From NCBI GenBank assembly GCA_026415315.1, contig JAOAHI010000003.1, forward strand, positions 1 to 64,000: a stretch of DNA of 64,000 nucleotides. The letters are read 5' to 3'. The translations under genes and the position numbers were made by a program. The notes beneath the pieces were generated by a model. The model was not told where the DNA came from and did no database searches. It was given only the letters and a program-made list of their open reading frames with translations. This DNA is from Methylohalobius sp. (lineage in GTDB: Bacteria > Pseudomonadota > Gammaproteobacteria > Methylococcales > Methylothermaceae). Shown piece by piece: positions 16,170 through 23,656 of the stretch; position 1 is the first letter of the stretch, and each line of letters begins with the position of its first letter.

Positions 16170-17249
16170 ATGCAGCGGCGCCAATTCATCCGGCGACTCG
16201 GTTTAGGGACTGTGGCGAGTGCGGCTTTGGCTTTGCCGTCATGGGCAGGAGAGAGAAGACCTTTGCGGTGGAAGATGGTGACCGCCTGGCCGCGCAATTT
16301 TCCAGGTCTTGGCACCGGGGCCAACCGCTTGGCGGAGATGATTACGGCCATGAGCGGGGGGCGAATCCGGGTCAAGGTCTATGGGGCGGGCGAGCTGGTG
16401 CCAGCGTTTGAGGTATTCGACGCCGTTGCGCGCGGCATCGCCCAGATGGGTCATGCCGGCGCGTACTACTGGAAAGGCAAAGGTGAGGTGTTCCAATTCT
16501 TCTCTGCCGTGCCGTTTGGATTCACCGCTGAGGAAATCAACGCCTGGCTGTATTACGGTGGCGGCATGGAGCTATGGCGCGAGCTCTACGCACGTTTTGG
16601 CCTGATACCGACGGCGGCTGGCAATACGGGGGTGCAGATGGCCGGCTGGTTCCGTAGGGAGATTCTTGCGTTGGAGGACCTCAAGGGACTCAAGATGCGC
16701 ATCCCAGGCTTAGGGGGGGAGGTCCTCAGGCGTGCTGGCGGCACCCCGGTCAATATCCCAGGCGGTGAGCTGTTTACCGCTTTGCAGTCGGGAGCGATCG
16801 ATGCCGCCGAGTGGGTAGGGCCCTATATCGACTTGGCTTTTGGTCTTCACAAAGCGGCCAAATACTATTACTATCCGGGTTGGCAGGAGCCCGGCTCGAC
16901 GATCGAGTGTTTTATCAATCGTCAGGCGTTCGAGAGCCTATCTAGCGATTTGCAACACATTGTGCTTAGTGCTTGCCGGGCTGCCAACCTAGAGATGCTC
17001 TCTGAGCTCACTGCACGCAACCAGCAGGCACTAGAAACCTTGGTGAGAGAGCACCACGTGGTAGTCAAGCCGCTCCCCGAGGAAGTTCTTAAAAAGCTCA
17101 AAGCCCTCGCGGAAGAGGTGGTCGCCGAAATCGCTGCCAAAGATCCTTTTGCGCGTAGAGTCTATGATTCTTTTAGCCGTTTCCGCACTCAAATTGCGGC
17201 CTGGTCGGCGATCTCCATCCAGGCTTTTCTACACGCACGCAGCCTGTAG
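16170..17249 (+). CDS. TRAP transporter substrate-binding protein (DctP/TakP type), Tat signal
   Basis: A 359-residue periplasmic binding protein. The N-terminus has a twin-arginine signal (RRQFIRRLG, then a hydrophobic stretch and SWAGE). The mature part shows the TRAP pattern: WKMVTAWPRNFPGLGTGA, GGRIRVKVYGAGELVPAFE, LKGLKMRIPGLGGEVL, and Gly-Gly-Glu-Leu plus AIDAAEWVGPY. It resembles TakP-like proteins that bind alpha-keto acids. No DctQ or DctM membrane genes lie in the window, so its transporter is elsewhere or absent. It starts 13 bases after the DUF1249 gene. Confidence 0.88.
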   Translation: MQRRQFIRRLGLGTVASAALALPSWAGERRPLRWKMVTAWPRNFPGLGTGANRLAEMITAMSGGRIRVKVYGAGELVPAFEVFDAVARGIAQMGHAGAYYWKGKGEVFQFFSAVPFGFTAEEINAWLYYGGGMELWRELYARFGLIPTAAGNTGVQMAGWFRREILALEDLKGLKMRIPGLGGEVLRRAGGTPVNIPGGELFTALQSGAIDAAEWVGPYIDLAFGLHKAAKYYYYPGWQEPGSTIECFINRQAFESLSSDLQHIVLSACRAANLEMLSELTARNQQALETLVREHHVVVKPLPEEVLKKLKALAEEVVAEIAAKDPFARRVYDSFSRFRTQIAAWSAISIQAFLHARSL

Positions 17250-17266
17250 GAGTGGAAGATATACAG

Positions 17267-17443
17267 TCAACCTTGTTTCAGGGCTGCCAGCGCCTTTTCC
17301 AAAGCTGCTTTTTTTTCTTTGAGGTGCTCACGAAAGTCCTGAGAGTCGGTATCGGCGATCTCGTAGCGCAGATCGGAAAGATAGCTTTCCAAAGCTTCGA
17401 TCAGGTAGGTCTTTTCGGCATCGTTGAGGTCGAGTTGAATCAT
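17267..17443 (-). CDS. Small helical protein of 58 residues, conserved type, unknown function
   Basis: A 58-codon minus-strand gene converging on the TRAP protein gene. The sequence begins MIQLDLNDAEKTYLIEALES and continues with YLSDLRYEIADTDSQDF and a Lys/Glu/Ala-rich helix. An AAGGAG lies about seven bases before the ATG. The layout (short beta start, then two amphipathic helices with YLSDLRxEIxxTD) looks like a small uncharacterised family I have seen in several bacterial groups. Function is unknown. A plus-strand frame across the same bases encodes a Phe/Cys-rich sequence and is its shadow. Confidence 0.72.
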   Translation of the reverse strand: MIQLDLNDAEKTYLIEALESYLSDLRYEIADTDSQDFREHLKEKKAALEKALAALKQG

Positions 17444-17533
17444 GAAAACTCCTTACGTTATTTACGAGCGGCGTAAAGTTTTCTTTTTACCTTGCCAGCA
17501 CTGGATCGTCAATCTGATCGTTTAGGGTAAATC

Positions 17534-18199
17534 ATGGCGGATAAACTAGACGCGATCGTGGTGGAGACTGGCCCTGATCCAGAAGCTTGTGTTATCTGGT
17601 TGCATGGATTAGGCGCCGACGGCCACGACTTTGAGCCTTTCGCTTACCAGCTTAAGTTGCCGGCGGCGATCCGCTATGTTTTTCCCCATGCTCCTATCCA
17701 GCCGGTCACCATTAACGGCGGTCTCAGGATGCGGGCCTGGTACGACATCGTCTCGCCCAACCTCTGGCAACAGGTGGATAAAGCTGGGATTCGTCGCTCG
17801 CAAGGGTTGGTCACGGCCCTGATTGAGGAGCAGATCGCTTCCGATATCGCTCCTGGACGGATCCTGGTCGGCGGCTTTTCCCAAGGCGGGGTTATCGCCT
17901 TGGAGACTGGGATCCGCAGCGATCCGCTCATCGCCGGCATCGTCGTCCTATCGGGTTATGTGGCGCTGCCGGATGAGCTTCCTGAGGCACCTGCGTCTGC
18001 TCCACCTATCCTGATGCTGCATGGCCGCGACGATTCGATTGTGCCGCTCTCTCTGGCCGAGCAGAGTCAGGTGCGATTGGTAAGCAAGGGCTACCAAGTA
18101 AGCGGGCAGACTTTTCCGGTAGGCCACTCGGTCAGCCCCGAGGAGATTGTGGTATTGCGCCGCTGGCTTTGGGAGCGGCTCAACCAGTCCAAAGATTGA
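17534..18199 (+). CDS. Carboxylesterase/phospholipase, alpha/beta hydrolase (YpfH/EstB type)
   Basis: A 221-residue cytoplasmic serine hydrolase of the acyl-protein thioesterase-like family. The oxyanion region is VIWLHGLGADGHDF, the nucleophile Ser lies in GFSQGG, the acid in LMLHGRDDSIVP, and the His in FPVGHSVSP. The family hydrolyses short acyl esters; the natural substrate is unknown. It stands alone on the plus strand and its 3' end overlaps by 20 bases the convergent adenylate cyclase gene. Confidence 0.9.
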   Translation: MADKLDAIVVETGPDPEACVIWLHGLGADGHDFEPFAYQLKLPAAIRYVFPHAPIQPVTINGGLRMRAWYDIVSPNLWQQVDKAGIRRSQGLVTALIEEQIASDIAPGRILVGGFSQGGVIALETGIRSDPLIAGIVVLSGYVALPDELPEAPASAPPILMLHGRDDSIVPLSLAEQSQVRLVSKGYQVSGQTFPVGHSVSPEEIVVLRRWLWERLNQSKD

Positions 18200-20783
18200 G
18201 CCGCTGCTGCAATTTGCGCTGATAGGCGAGCAGGCAGGTAGTATGGACCAAGGCCGGGTCGGTCAAACCCAAGACGCGAGCAGGCACGTCTAAGTCGTTG
18301 AGATAATACGGGTACGCCTTGTCGGCGCGGCGAAAGCTGTGGATGTAGCGTGCTGCCTCGGCGAAGACTTGGTCGCCCCATTCCAGAGAGGAAAACGTGC
18401 GGTCGTTGCAGATTAGAGTAAACGTGGGCAAGCTGCCGGGAACCTCTCGGACATACAGGCAAACCCGAACCGGTTCCTGTGCAGGCGGGATTGCAGATAT
18501 CGGTGTCACTCGCCAGCCGCCGGCGGCGGGCTCAAGCCAGGCGAACTCTGCCTTTTTGCCAGAACAGCGCTTGGCCAGAACCTGAAGCAGATCAGCGTAA
18601 CGGCGTAGTACTGCCTGCGGCGGGGCGCCGGCGTGCCTTTGCCGGTACAAGGCGCCGCGTTCGTCGATGACTAGGACTTCCACTCCATCTGAATAAGGCC
18701 TAAAAAAAGCTTGCACCGTTCCTGGTTGGTTGTGACGGTACAGGAACGGTAGCGGTGAGTCCGGTAGCGTTTGTCGATCGAATACCACCTCGGCGAATTC
18801 GAGCTGCGGCTGTCCCAAAGCCTCCGTCAGCGCTTCCTCATCTTCGCACGGCCACCAGCTGAGGTGACCGTTTTGAGAGCGGAACAAATACAGCTTGCCG
18901 CCGGCACCCAAAACAAACCAAGCGGCAGAGGTGGAACTTACGGTTTGTGCCAGCTCTTGATATAACTCGACGACTCGCTGAGCCACCGTCCGGGAGGAAA
19001 AGGAATAAACCTGAACCGCAGTTTTAGGTCCGCTTTGCCCGCATAGGTAGCCAAGGCTGTCCAGAAATCCCTCTAGCCCGCAGTAGTGGCGGACTTCGAT
19101 TTCTCCCCAGGAGTTATAGCTCAACACTTCCACGTCGTGGATTGTGACCCAGCGCTCAGCTCCATAGCCTAAAGGATCGAAGCGGGCGCTGGCGATTTCT
19201 AGACCGCTGCGCTGCGGGCGGGCAGAGGAGGCGATGTTTAAGAACAGAGCAGCGGCCTCAAGGCGGGCCGGCTGGCGGTAAACCTCAAGGGGCGGCTGTG
19301 GGCAGTGGGCCAAAAAGCGGCCTGTGGCCTGGCGGAGAAATCCGAGCTCGCTGAGGGTTAACGGCAGTGGGCCAGGGTGTAAACTCCATCGACAGCCAGG
19401 GCGGTCGACGCCGTTCGCTTGGGCCCAAACGAGGATTTGAACGAGGTGGGGAGCCTGATAGATAGGGCCTGCCTCCGCTAAGCGATTGGCATACAGCCGC
19501 CATGTGCCATCGCTATCCTGAGCTAACGTCAAGCTGGCTTCTGGCAATCCTGCTGCGGGGATAAGCTTGATGATGTCCACTTTGGTTGGGCGTCGAGCTA
19601 AGATGGCCTGGAGTTTGCGCGTGAGCAGTTCCAAACTCTCATTGGTGGCCTCGGCCACGCCGTGCTCTAGGACAAAGCGACGCAGGCAGTCAAATCCATG
19701 CTCTAGGGTTTGGGCTAGAATCTGCCAGGCTTCTAGAGCTTGTTCAATTGATTTAAAGCCAGCTTGCAGGGTGAAATCTGCCCTATTTAGCGTCGTGGGC
19801 CTGGGTTCTCGGTGGGTAAGCGCTTGATTGATCTGTAGAGGCAAACCCAGGCGGTCGTATGCCTCCTCCAGTTGACCGGCGTAAACAGCCTGTTTGATCG
19901 CCGTCGCCAGCCACCTGGGATGGGGATAAGCAGCGGCGTAGTCAAGCCACAGCATAAGCTCAGGCAGGGCTTGGTGAGGCGAGTTTAAGGCTTGCTCTAG
20001 TTGCCACAGGCCGGCGCGGGCGAATTCCTCCGCTGAGACGTCGGTCAGCCCTCCTAAATCTAGGACCGCATCGGGGTCGATGAAGCGTTTGGCGATGAGA
20101 TAATTAGAGTACTCGCAGTAGCGGTCCTCGTGCTCCGGGGGCACTAACCACCACAGCGGCTTGCTACCGGCAAGATAAATAGCAGCGCGGTAGAACTTTT
20201 CTCGAAAAAGAGCGCATCGAAAGTCGCCTACGTTTTCTATAAGTCCACCCTGGCGGAAGCGCGCCGGATCGAGCAGGCAGCAACGTACCTTAAGGCCGTG
20301 CTCTTGGAGCCAACGGTTGATTTCCTTGCTCTTGGCTGTTAGCGCTGCTAGCGCTTCCTCTTCCAGATCGCTGCGGTGAAAGATCCAGACTTGCAGCTCG
20401 CTCGCGTCGACATGGGTAAAGCCTGCGGCAGTGCCAATTAAGAACAGTCCCAAGATCGGGTGGAGCCAGCCGCCTTGGCGACGATAGTCAAAACCCAGAG
20501 CCAGGCGGTGGATGGCCTCACGAACAGTGCGGGTCAAAACGTAGGCGCTCACCCCAAATGGAGCTTGGCCTTGGCCGTAACCGGGCAAAGCCGGGTGATG
20601 GCAATGGAACAAAAGCGGTAGAACTTCTAAGCAATCGCGTTGGCTAGGTTGTAATCGGGCGTATAGAGTATGTAGGTGCTTTTGGCTTACGTGGAGAAAA
20701 CGGCGGATTAAAACGTCTAGGTCTTTGCGACTGATCTCTCCGCCAGGAGCAGGAAGCTGGATAGCAGGATAGGTGGCGGCCAA
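18180..20783 (-). CDS. cyaA: Class I adenylate cyclase-like protein with degenerate catalytic motif
   Basis: An 867-residue protein collinear with E. coli CyaA. Matching blocks include FHCHHPALPGYG (residues 59-70), FYRAAIYLAG, VLDLGGLTDVSAEEF, NSPHQALPELMLW and SYNSWGEIEVRHY in the C-terminal half. The nucleotidyltransferase motif is altered. E. coli has MGSTSSVGQS...SSDLDIW, whereas here the aligned stretch reads IGTAAG (116-121) and ASELQVW (127-133), so both canonical aspartates are replaced (Glu129, Gln131). Cyclase activity is therefore doubtful. The start is a TTG three bases after the stop of the PAS-GGDEF gene; no in-frame ATG is nearby. Confidence 0.85.
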   Translation of the reverse strand: MAATYPAIQLPAPGGEISRKDLDVLIRRFLHVSQKHLHTLYARLQPSQRDCLEVLPLLFHCHHPALPGYGQGQAPFGVSAYVLTRTVREAIHRLALGFDYRRQGGWLHPILGLFLIGTAAGFTHVDASELQVWIFHRSDLEEEALAALTAKSKEINRWLQEHGLKVRCCLLDPARFRQGGLIENVGDFRCALFREKFYRAAIYLAGSKPLWWLVPPEHEDRYCEYSNYLIAKRFIDPDAVLDLGGLTDVSAEEFARAGLWQLEQALNSPHQALPELMLWLDYAAAYPHPRWLATAIKQAVYAGQLEEAYDRLGLPLQINQALTHREPRPTTLNRADFTLQAGFKSIEQALEAWQILAQTLEHGFDCLRRFVLEHGVAEATNESLELLTRKLQAILARRPTKVDIIKLIPAAGLPEASLTLAQDSDGTWRLYANRLAEAGPIYQAPHLVQILVWAQANGVDRPGCRWSLHPGPLPLTLSELGFLRQATGRFLAHCPQPPLEVYRQPARLEAAALFLNIASSARPQRSGLEIASARFDPLGYGAERWVTIHDVEVLSYNSWGEIEVRHYCGLEGFLDSLGYLCGQSGPKTAVQVYSFSSRTVAQRVVELYQELAQTVSSTSAAWFVLGAGGKLYLFRSQNGHLSWWPCEDEEALTEALGQPQLEFAEVVFDRQTLPDSPLPFLYRHNQPGTVQAFFRPYSDGVEVLVIDERGALYRQRHAGAPPQAVLRRYADLLQVLAKRCSGKKAEFAWLEPAAGGWRVTPISAIPPAQEPVRVCLYVREVPGSLPTFTLICNDRTFSSLEWGDQVFAEAARYIHSFRRADKAYPYYLNDLDVPARVLGLTDPALVHTTCLLAYQRKLQQRLNLWTG

Positions 20784-20786
20784 GGG

Positions 20787-21563
20787 TCAGGACAGAAGGG
20801 CGCTTAAATTGATCTCCTGATCTTGTTCTACGCGCCTTAAGAGTTTGCGCAGGTCGTCGCCCTTAAACCAGGCAGCGACCCCATAGCGCATCCGGCCCTC
20901 GCCCTCTTTAAGGTGGAAAGCGGCCCGGTCGTTTAACAGTTTGACCGCCAGCTCTTTCGCATCCTCCAACGAAGTTTCCGGCAGCACGACCAGAAAAGTG
21001 CTCGGATCTAGGATCCCGACCTCGTCCGCCCAGCGCAGCTTGTCCTTCAAGGTCTGGCTGAGGGCATGCATCAGCTCCTGCTGGCGCTGGGGTCCACCGT
21101 TGGCTTCTAAGGTTAGGCGGATGATCGCCAAAGGATTGTCATAGCGGCGGCTACGGCTGATCTGCCGATCCAGTTCTTTGAGGATAGCACGGCGGTTTTT
21201 GAGGCCAGTGACCGGATCGATGGTCTCTAAGCGCTGCAGGCGATCGCTCAAGGTAGATACGGCTTGGTTGAGTTCAATTTGCTCGGTGACATCCTGGAAA
21301 TAGACAACCTCGCTCTCGTCCGAGAGTTGGAGCCGGTGGCGTTTTAAATAGCGCGTGCCCCCTTCGGCTGATATTGGCACCAGCTCGTTCTGCCCACGGG
21401 CCAGGGCAGTCTCCATCCATCGATGCTCGAGCAAGTCGGCTTTGGTCTGACCAGCCATAACAGCAAGCCAATCATTGAGCCAAACGATGCGCCCGCGCCT
21501 GAGAATCAGCACTCCAAGAGGCGCCCTTTCCAGCGCAATGACCAACTCATCCGACGCAATCAT
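20787..21563 (-). CDS. PAS-GGDEF protein with degenerate GGDEF site
   Basis: A 258-residue cytoplasmic protein. A PAS domain (about residues 5-95, ending in VVYFQDVTEQ) is joined by a short coiled coil to a GGDEF domain (from DPVTGLKNRRAIL, about 106). In the catalytic loop the GGDEF signature is replaced by DPSTF (176-180) in otherwise collinear sequence (LRWADEVGIL before, LVVLPETS after). Diguanylate cyclase activity is therefore unlikely, and a role as sensor or scaffold is inferred. ATG 21563 follows GGGGAG. It is directly upstream of the cyaA-like gene and downstream of argH. Confidence 0.85.
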   Translation of the reverse strand: MIASDELVIALERAPLGVLILRRGRIVWLNDWLAVMAGQTKADLLEHRWMETALARGQNELVPISAEGGTRYLKRHRLQLSDESEVVYFQDVTEQIELNQAVSTLSDRLQRLETIDPVTGLKNRRAILKELDRQISRSRRYDNPLAIIRLTLEANGGPQRQQELMHALSQTLKDKLRWADEVGILDPSTFLVVLPETSLEDAKELAVKLLNDRAAFHLKEGEGRMRYGVAAWFKGDDLRKLLRRVEQDQEINLSALLS

Positions 21564-21620
21564 GGTTTGCTCCCCAAAACCCAACCTGAATTTAGTATGG
21601 CACAATTGGCCAGAATTTGG

Positions 21621-23012
21621 TCAATGACCTGCTGCAAGCCGCCTGCGCGCCTCCTGGATGGCCTGCCTGACCTGGTCTGGAGCGGTGCCGCCGTAGTGGG
21701 CGCGGGAGGCGACCGATCCCTCTAAGGTCAGCATTGGGTAGACGTCCTGCTCGATTTGTCCGCATAAGCTTTTAAGCTCGACGAGCGGCAGTTCGGAGAG
21801 GTCCACGCCTCGCTCGAGCGCCAGGCGGACAGCACGGCCTGTGATCTCGTGCGCTTGGCGAAACGGTATGCCTTTGCGCACCAGGTAGTCGGCCAGATCG
21901 GTAGCGGTGGCAAAGCCTAGCTTAGCTGCGTGGCGCATGCTTTCCCGTTTGGGCCGAAGGTGAGGGATCAAGTCGGCGAAAGCGCGCAAGCAGTTTAAGA
22001 CGGTGTCGACAGCGTCGAACAGTGGTTCTTTGTCTTCCTGGTTGTCCTTGTTGTAGGCCAAAGGCTGGGCCTTCATCAGCGTCAAAAGCGCCATGAGATG
22101 GCCGAAGACTCGCCCGCTTTTGCCGCGCACTAGCTCGGTCACATCCGGGTTTTTTTTCTGCGGCATGATCGAAGACCCGGTACAGAAAGCATCGGGAAGC
22201 TCCACGAAGTCAAACTGGGGAGAGGCCCACAAGATCAGTTCCTCCGCCATACGCGAGAGATGCACCATGATCAGGGCCGCGCAGGCGGCAAACTCGATGG
22301 CAAAATCGCGGTCGGAGACCGCATCTAGGGAATTGCGCGCAGGGCGGTCAAAACCTAAAAGTTCGGCTGTGTAGAAGCGGTCAATGGGGAAAGAGGTGCC
22401 AGCCAAGGCTGCCGCCCCCAGCGGCATGACGTTGACTCGGCGGCGGCAGTCGGCCAAGCGCTCAAGATCACGCTCGAGCATCTCGCACCAAGCCAAAAGG
22501 TGATGACCGAAAGTGACGGGTTGGGCGACCTGGAGATGGGTCAAGCCGGGCAGAATAGTGTCAACCTCGCCCTCGGCCAGGTCCAAAATCGCGGCCAGTA
22601 AACGCCTAAGTTCGGCGCTGATTCGATCGATCTCATCGCGTAGCCACAGCCTAAGGTCGGTGGCCACCTGGTCGTTGCGCGAGCGGGCAGTGTGGAGCTT
22701 TTTGCCCGCCTCACCGATCAGCTCGGTTAGACGTGCCTCGATATTCATATGCACGTCTTCCAGCGCTACCGACCAGGCAAAGGCACCCCGCTCGATCTCA
22801 GAAGCGATCTGTTCCAAACCCGAGATAATGGCTTGGCATTCGCTCTCGGTCAGCACGCCGATCTTGCCTAGCATCTTAGCATGGGCGATGGAACCTTGGA
22901 TGTCGTAAAGAGCCAGGCGTCGGTCGAAACCGACCGAGGCCGTAAATTCCTCAACGAAGCGGTCGGTAGGCTGAGTGAAGCGTCCACTCCAGGGTTTCTG
23001 CACATCCGTCAT
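21621..23012 (-). CDS. argH: ArgH, argininosuccinate lyase
   Basis: A 463-residue fumarase/aspartase-superfamily enzyme that makes arginine and fumarate from argininosuccinate. It has the signature [12 protein letters not shown], the N-terminal [37 protein letters not shown] and the [10 protein letters not shown] region. Length is typical. It is followed, same strand, by the PAS-GGDEF and cyaA-like genes; argH lies near cyaA in several gammaproteobacteria. The upstream Uma2 pseudogene overlaps its start by four bases. Confidence 0.96.
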   Translation of the reverse strand: MTDVQKPWSGRFTQPTDRFVEEFTASVGFDRRLALYDIQGSIAHAKMLGKIGVLTESECQAIISGLEQIASEIERGAFAWSVALEDVHMNIEARLTELIGEAGKKLHTARSRNDQVATDLRLWLRDEIDRISAELRRLLAAILDLAEGEVDTILPGLTHLQVAQPVTFGHHLLAWCEMLERDLERLADCRRRVNVMPLGAAALAGTSFPIDRFYTAELLGFDRPARNSLDAVSDRDFAIEFAACAALIMVHLSRMAEELILWASPQFDFVELPDAFCTGSSIMPQKKNPDVTELVRGKSGRVFGHLMALLTLMKAQPLAYNKDNQEDKEPLFDAVDTVLNCLRAFADLIPHLRPKRESMRHAAKLGFATATDLADYLVRKGIPFRQAHEITGRAVRLALERGVDLSELPLVELKSLCGQIEQDVYPMLTLEGSVASRAHYGGTAPDQVRQAIQEARRRLAAGH

Positions 23013-23373
23013 GGCCAGATCCGGGCAAAGTCGAACAGGAGTTGACAGCGCTCTTGAATTTCCAAGGCATGTCGGCTATTTGTGACGTCGTATTGCTTGA
23101 TCAAGCGTCCCTGATGAAGTTGAAAGACTTTGGCCACTTTTAATCCGGATAAATTAGAATGCAATATTTTACCCCTTCGCGCTGGTATAGCTCGAATTTG
23201 AGACGTTCGTCTTTGCCACAGGTCGAAGGCGATACGACTTCTAGCTCAGCCAACTGGTGGCTGATGGCCATGCGGACCCGCTGGTGCAGAGTAGTTGGGC
23301 TAGGCGTCCACTCTCCCTCCCAGCGGCGGTAGTCGAGAACTGTGTAGTGAGGCAAGAGCTCTAATCCAATCAT
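23009..23373 (-). pseudogene. Uma2 (DUF820) family pseudogene
   Basis: The first 77 codons (23373-23140) begin with a typical Uma2 N-terminus (MIGLELLPHYTVLDYRRWEG), jump directly to PSPTTLHQR, and jump again to ELEVVSPSTCGKDERLKFEL. Two internal segments are missing, including the part with the catalytic RPD. A stop then follows IYPD. In another frame the family C-terminus continues (KVAKVFQLHQGRLIKQYDVT) to a stop overlapping the argH start, so there is also a frameshift. Uma2 proteins are PD-(D/E)xK nuclease-fold proteins of unknown role. Confidence 0.8.
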
Positions 23374-23399
23374 GAGCTAATGATAGAGCATTTCCTCGG

Positions 23400-23426
23400 A
23401 AAAAAAAGCCGCCTGTAAATGGCGGC
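23400..23426 (-). terminator. Intrinsic terminator of a minus-strand intergenic RNA
   Basis: GCCGCC at 23408-23413 pairs with GGCGGC at 23421-23426 around a 7-base loop. On the minus strand the hairpin is followed by eight uninterrupted T (A at 23400-23407). No protein gene on the minus strand ends here, so it implies a transcript from the upstream intergenic region. Confidence 0.85.
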
Positions 23427-23585
23427 GTTCAAGATGAGGTAGGTAAGCTGACCACAACTTTGAATATGCCCCAAACGCCATAGGGTTACAGGGCGACTGA
23501 ATGAGCAAAGCCTCTCCTGCAACCGTGGAAACCATCGCCTAGGAATGCGTTGATAGGGATGGTGTAGAATGCCTTGGATTCTTTG
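23400..23585 (-). ncRNA. Candidate FNR-dependent small RNA
   Basis: About 186 bases between a predicted start near 23585 and the terminator at 23400. The RNA can form three helices in order: ACCATC with GATGGT (23558-23563 with 23531-23536), GGTTGCAG with CTGTAACC including one G-U pair (23517-23524 with 23484-23491), and the terminator stem. A promoter is suggested by CAAAAT at 23592-23597 (minus) with a perfect FNR box centred 41.5 bases before the predicted start. It does not match the 6S, 4.5S or tmRNA sequences I know. It is an inference from sequence layout. Confidence 0.5.
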
Positions 23586-23619
23586 CTTGTCATTTTGATC
23601 CAGGTGCTAGTTTTAGGTT

Positions 23620-23633
23620 TTGATTTAAATCAA
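23620..23633. promoter_or_regulatory. Perfect FNR/Anr-type binding site
   Basis: TTGAT-TTAA-ATCAA, a 14-bp palindrome identical to the FNR consensus TTGATN4ATCAA. It lies between the HAD phosphatase gene (ATG 23657, plus) and the minus-strand RNA. Its centre is only 30 bases from the ATG of the plus gene, so class II activation of that gene would place the start inside the coding region. The spacing suits the minus-strand RNA instead. Confidence 0.75.
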
Positions 23634-23656
23634 GCGATTGTTTTGTAAATATTTTT

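Noticed and set aside
17252-17476. Plus-strand 74-codon frame
   Set aside because: Cys/Phe-rich and without good start signal; the minus-strand 58-codon gene across the same bases is better supported.
23460-23560. Plus-strand motif resembling a GEMM (c-di-GMP) riboswitch (GGTTACAGGGC and GCAAAGCCTC)
   Set aside because: Conserved pieces appear in the wrong order and without the required second arm; the minus strand has a promoter-like signal and a terminator, which better explains the region.
23494-23593. 33-codon minus-strand frame inside the small RNA region
   Set aside because: Its ATG lies upstream of the start predicted from the FNR box and has only a weak ribosome site; a leader peptide is not excluded but is not supported.
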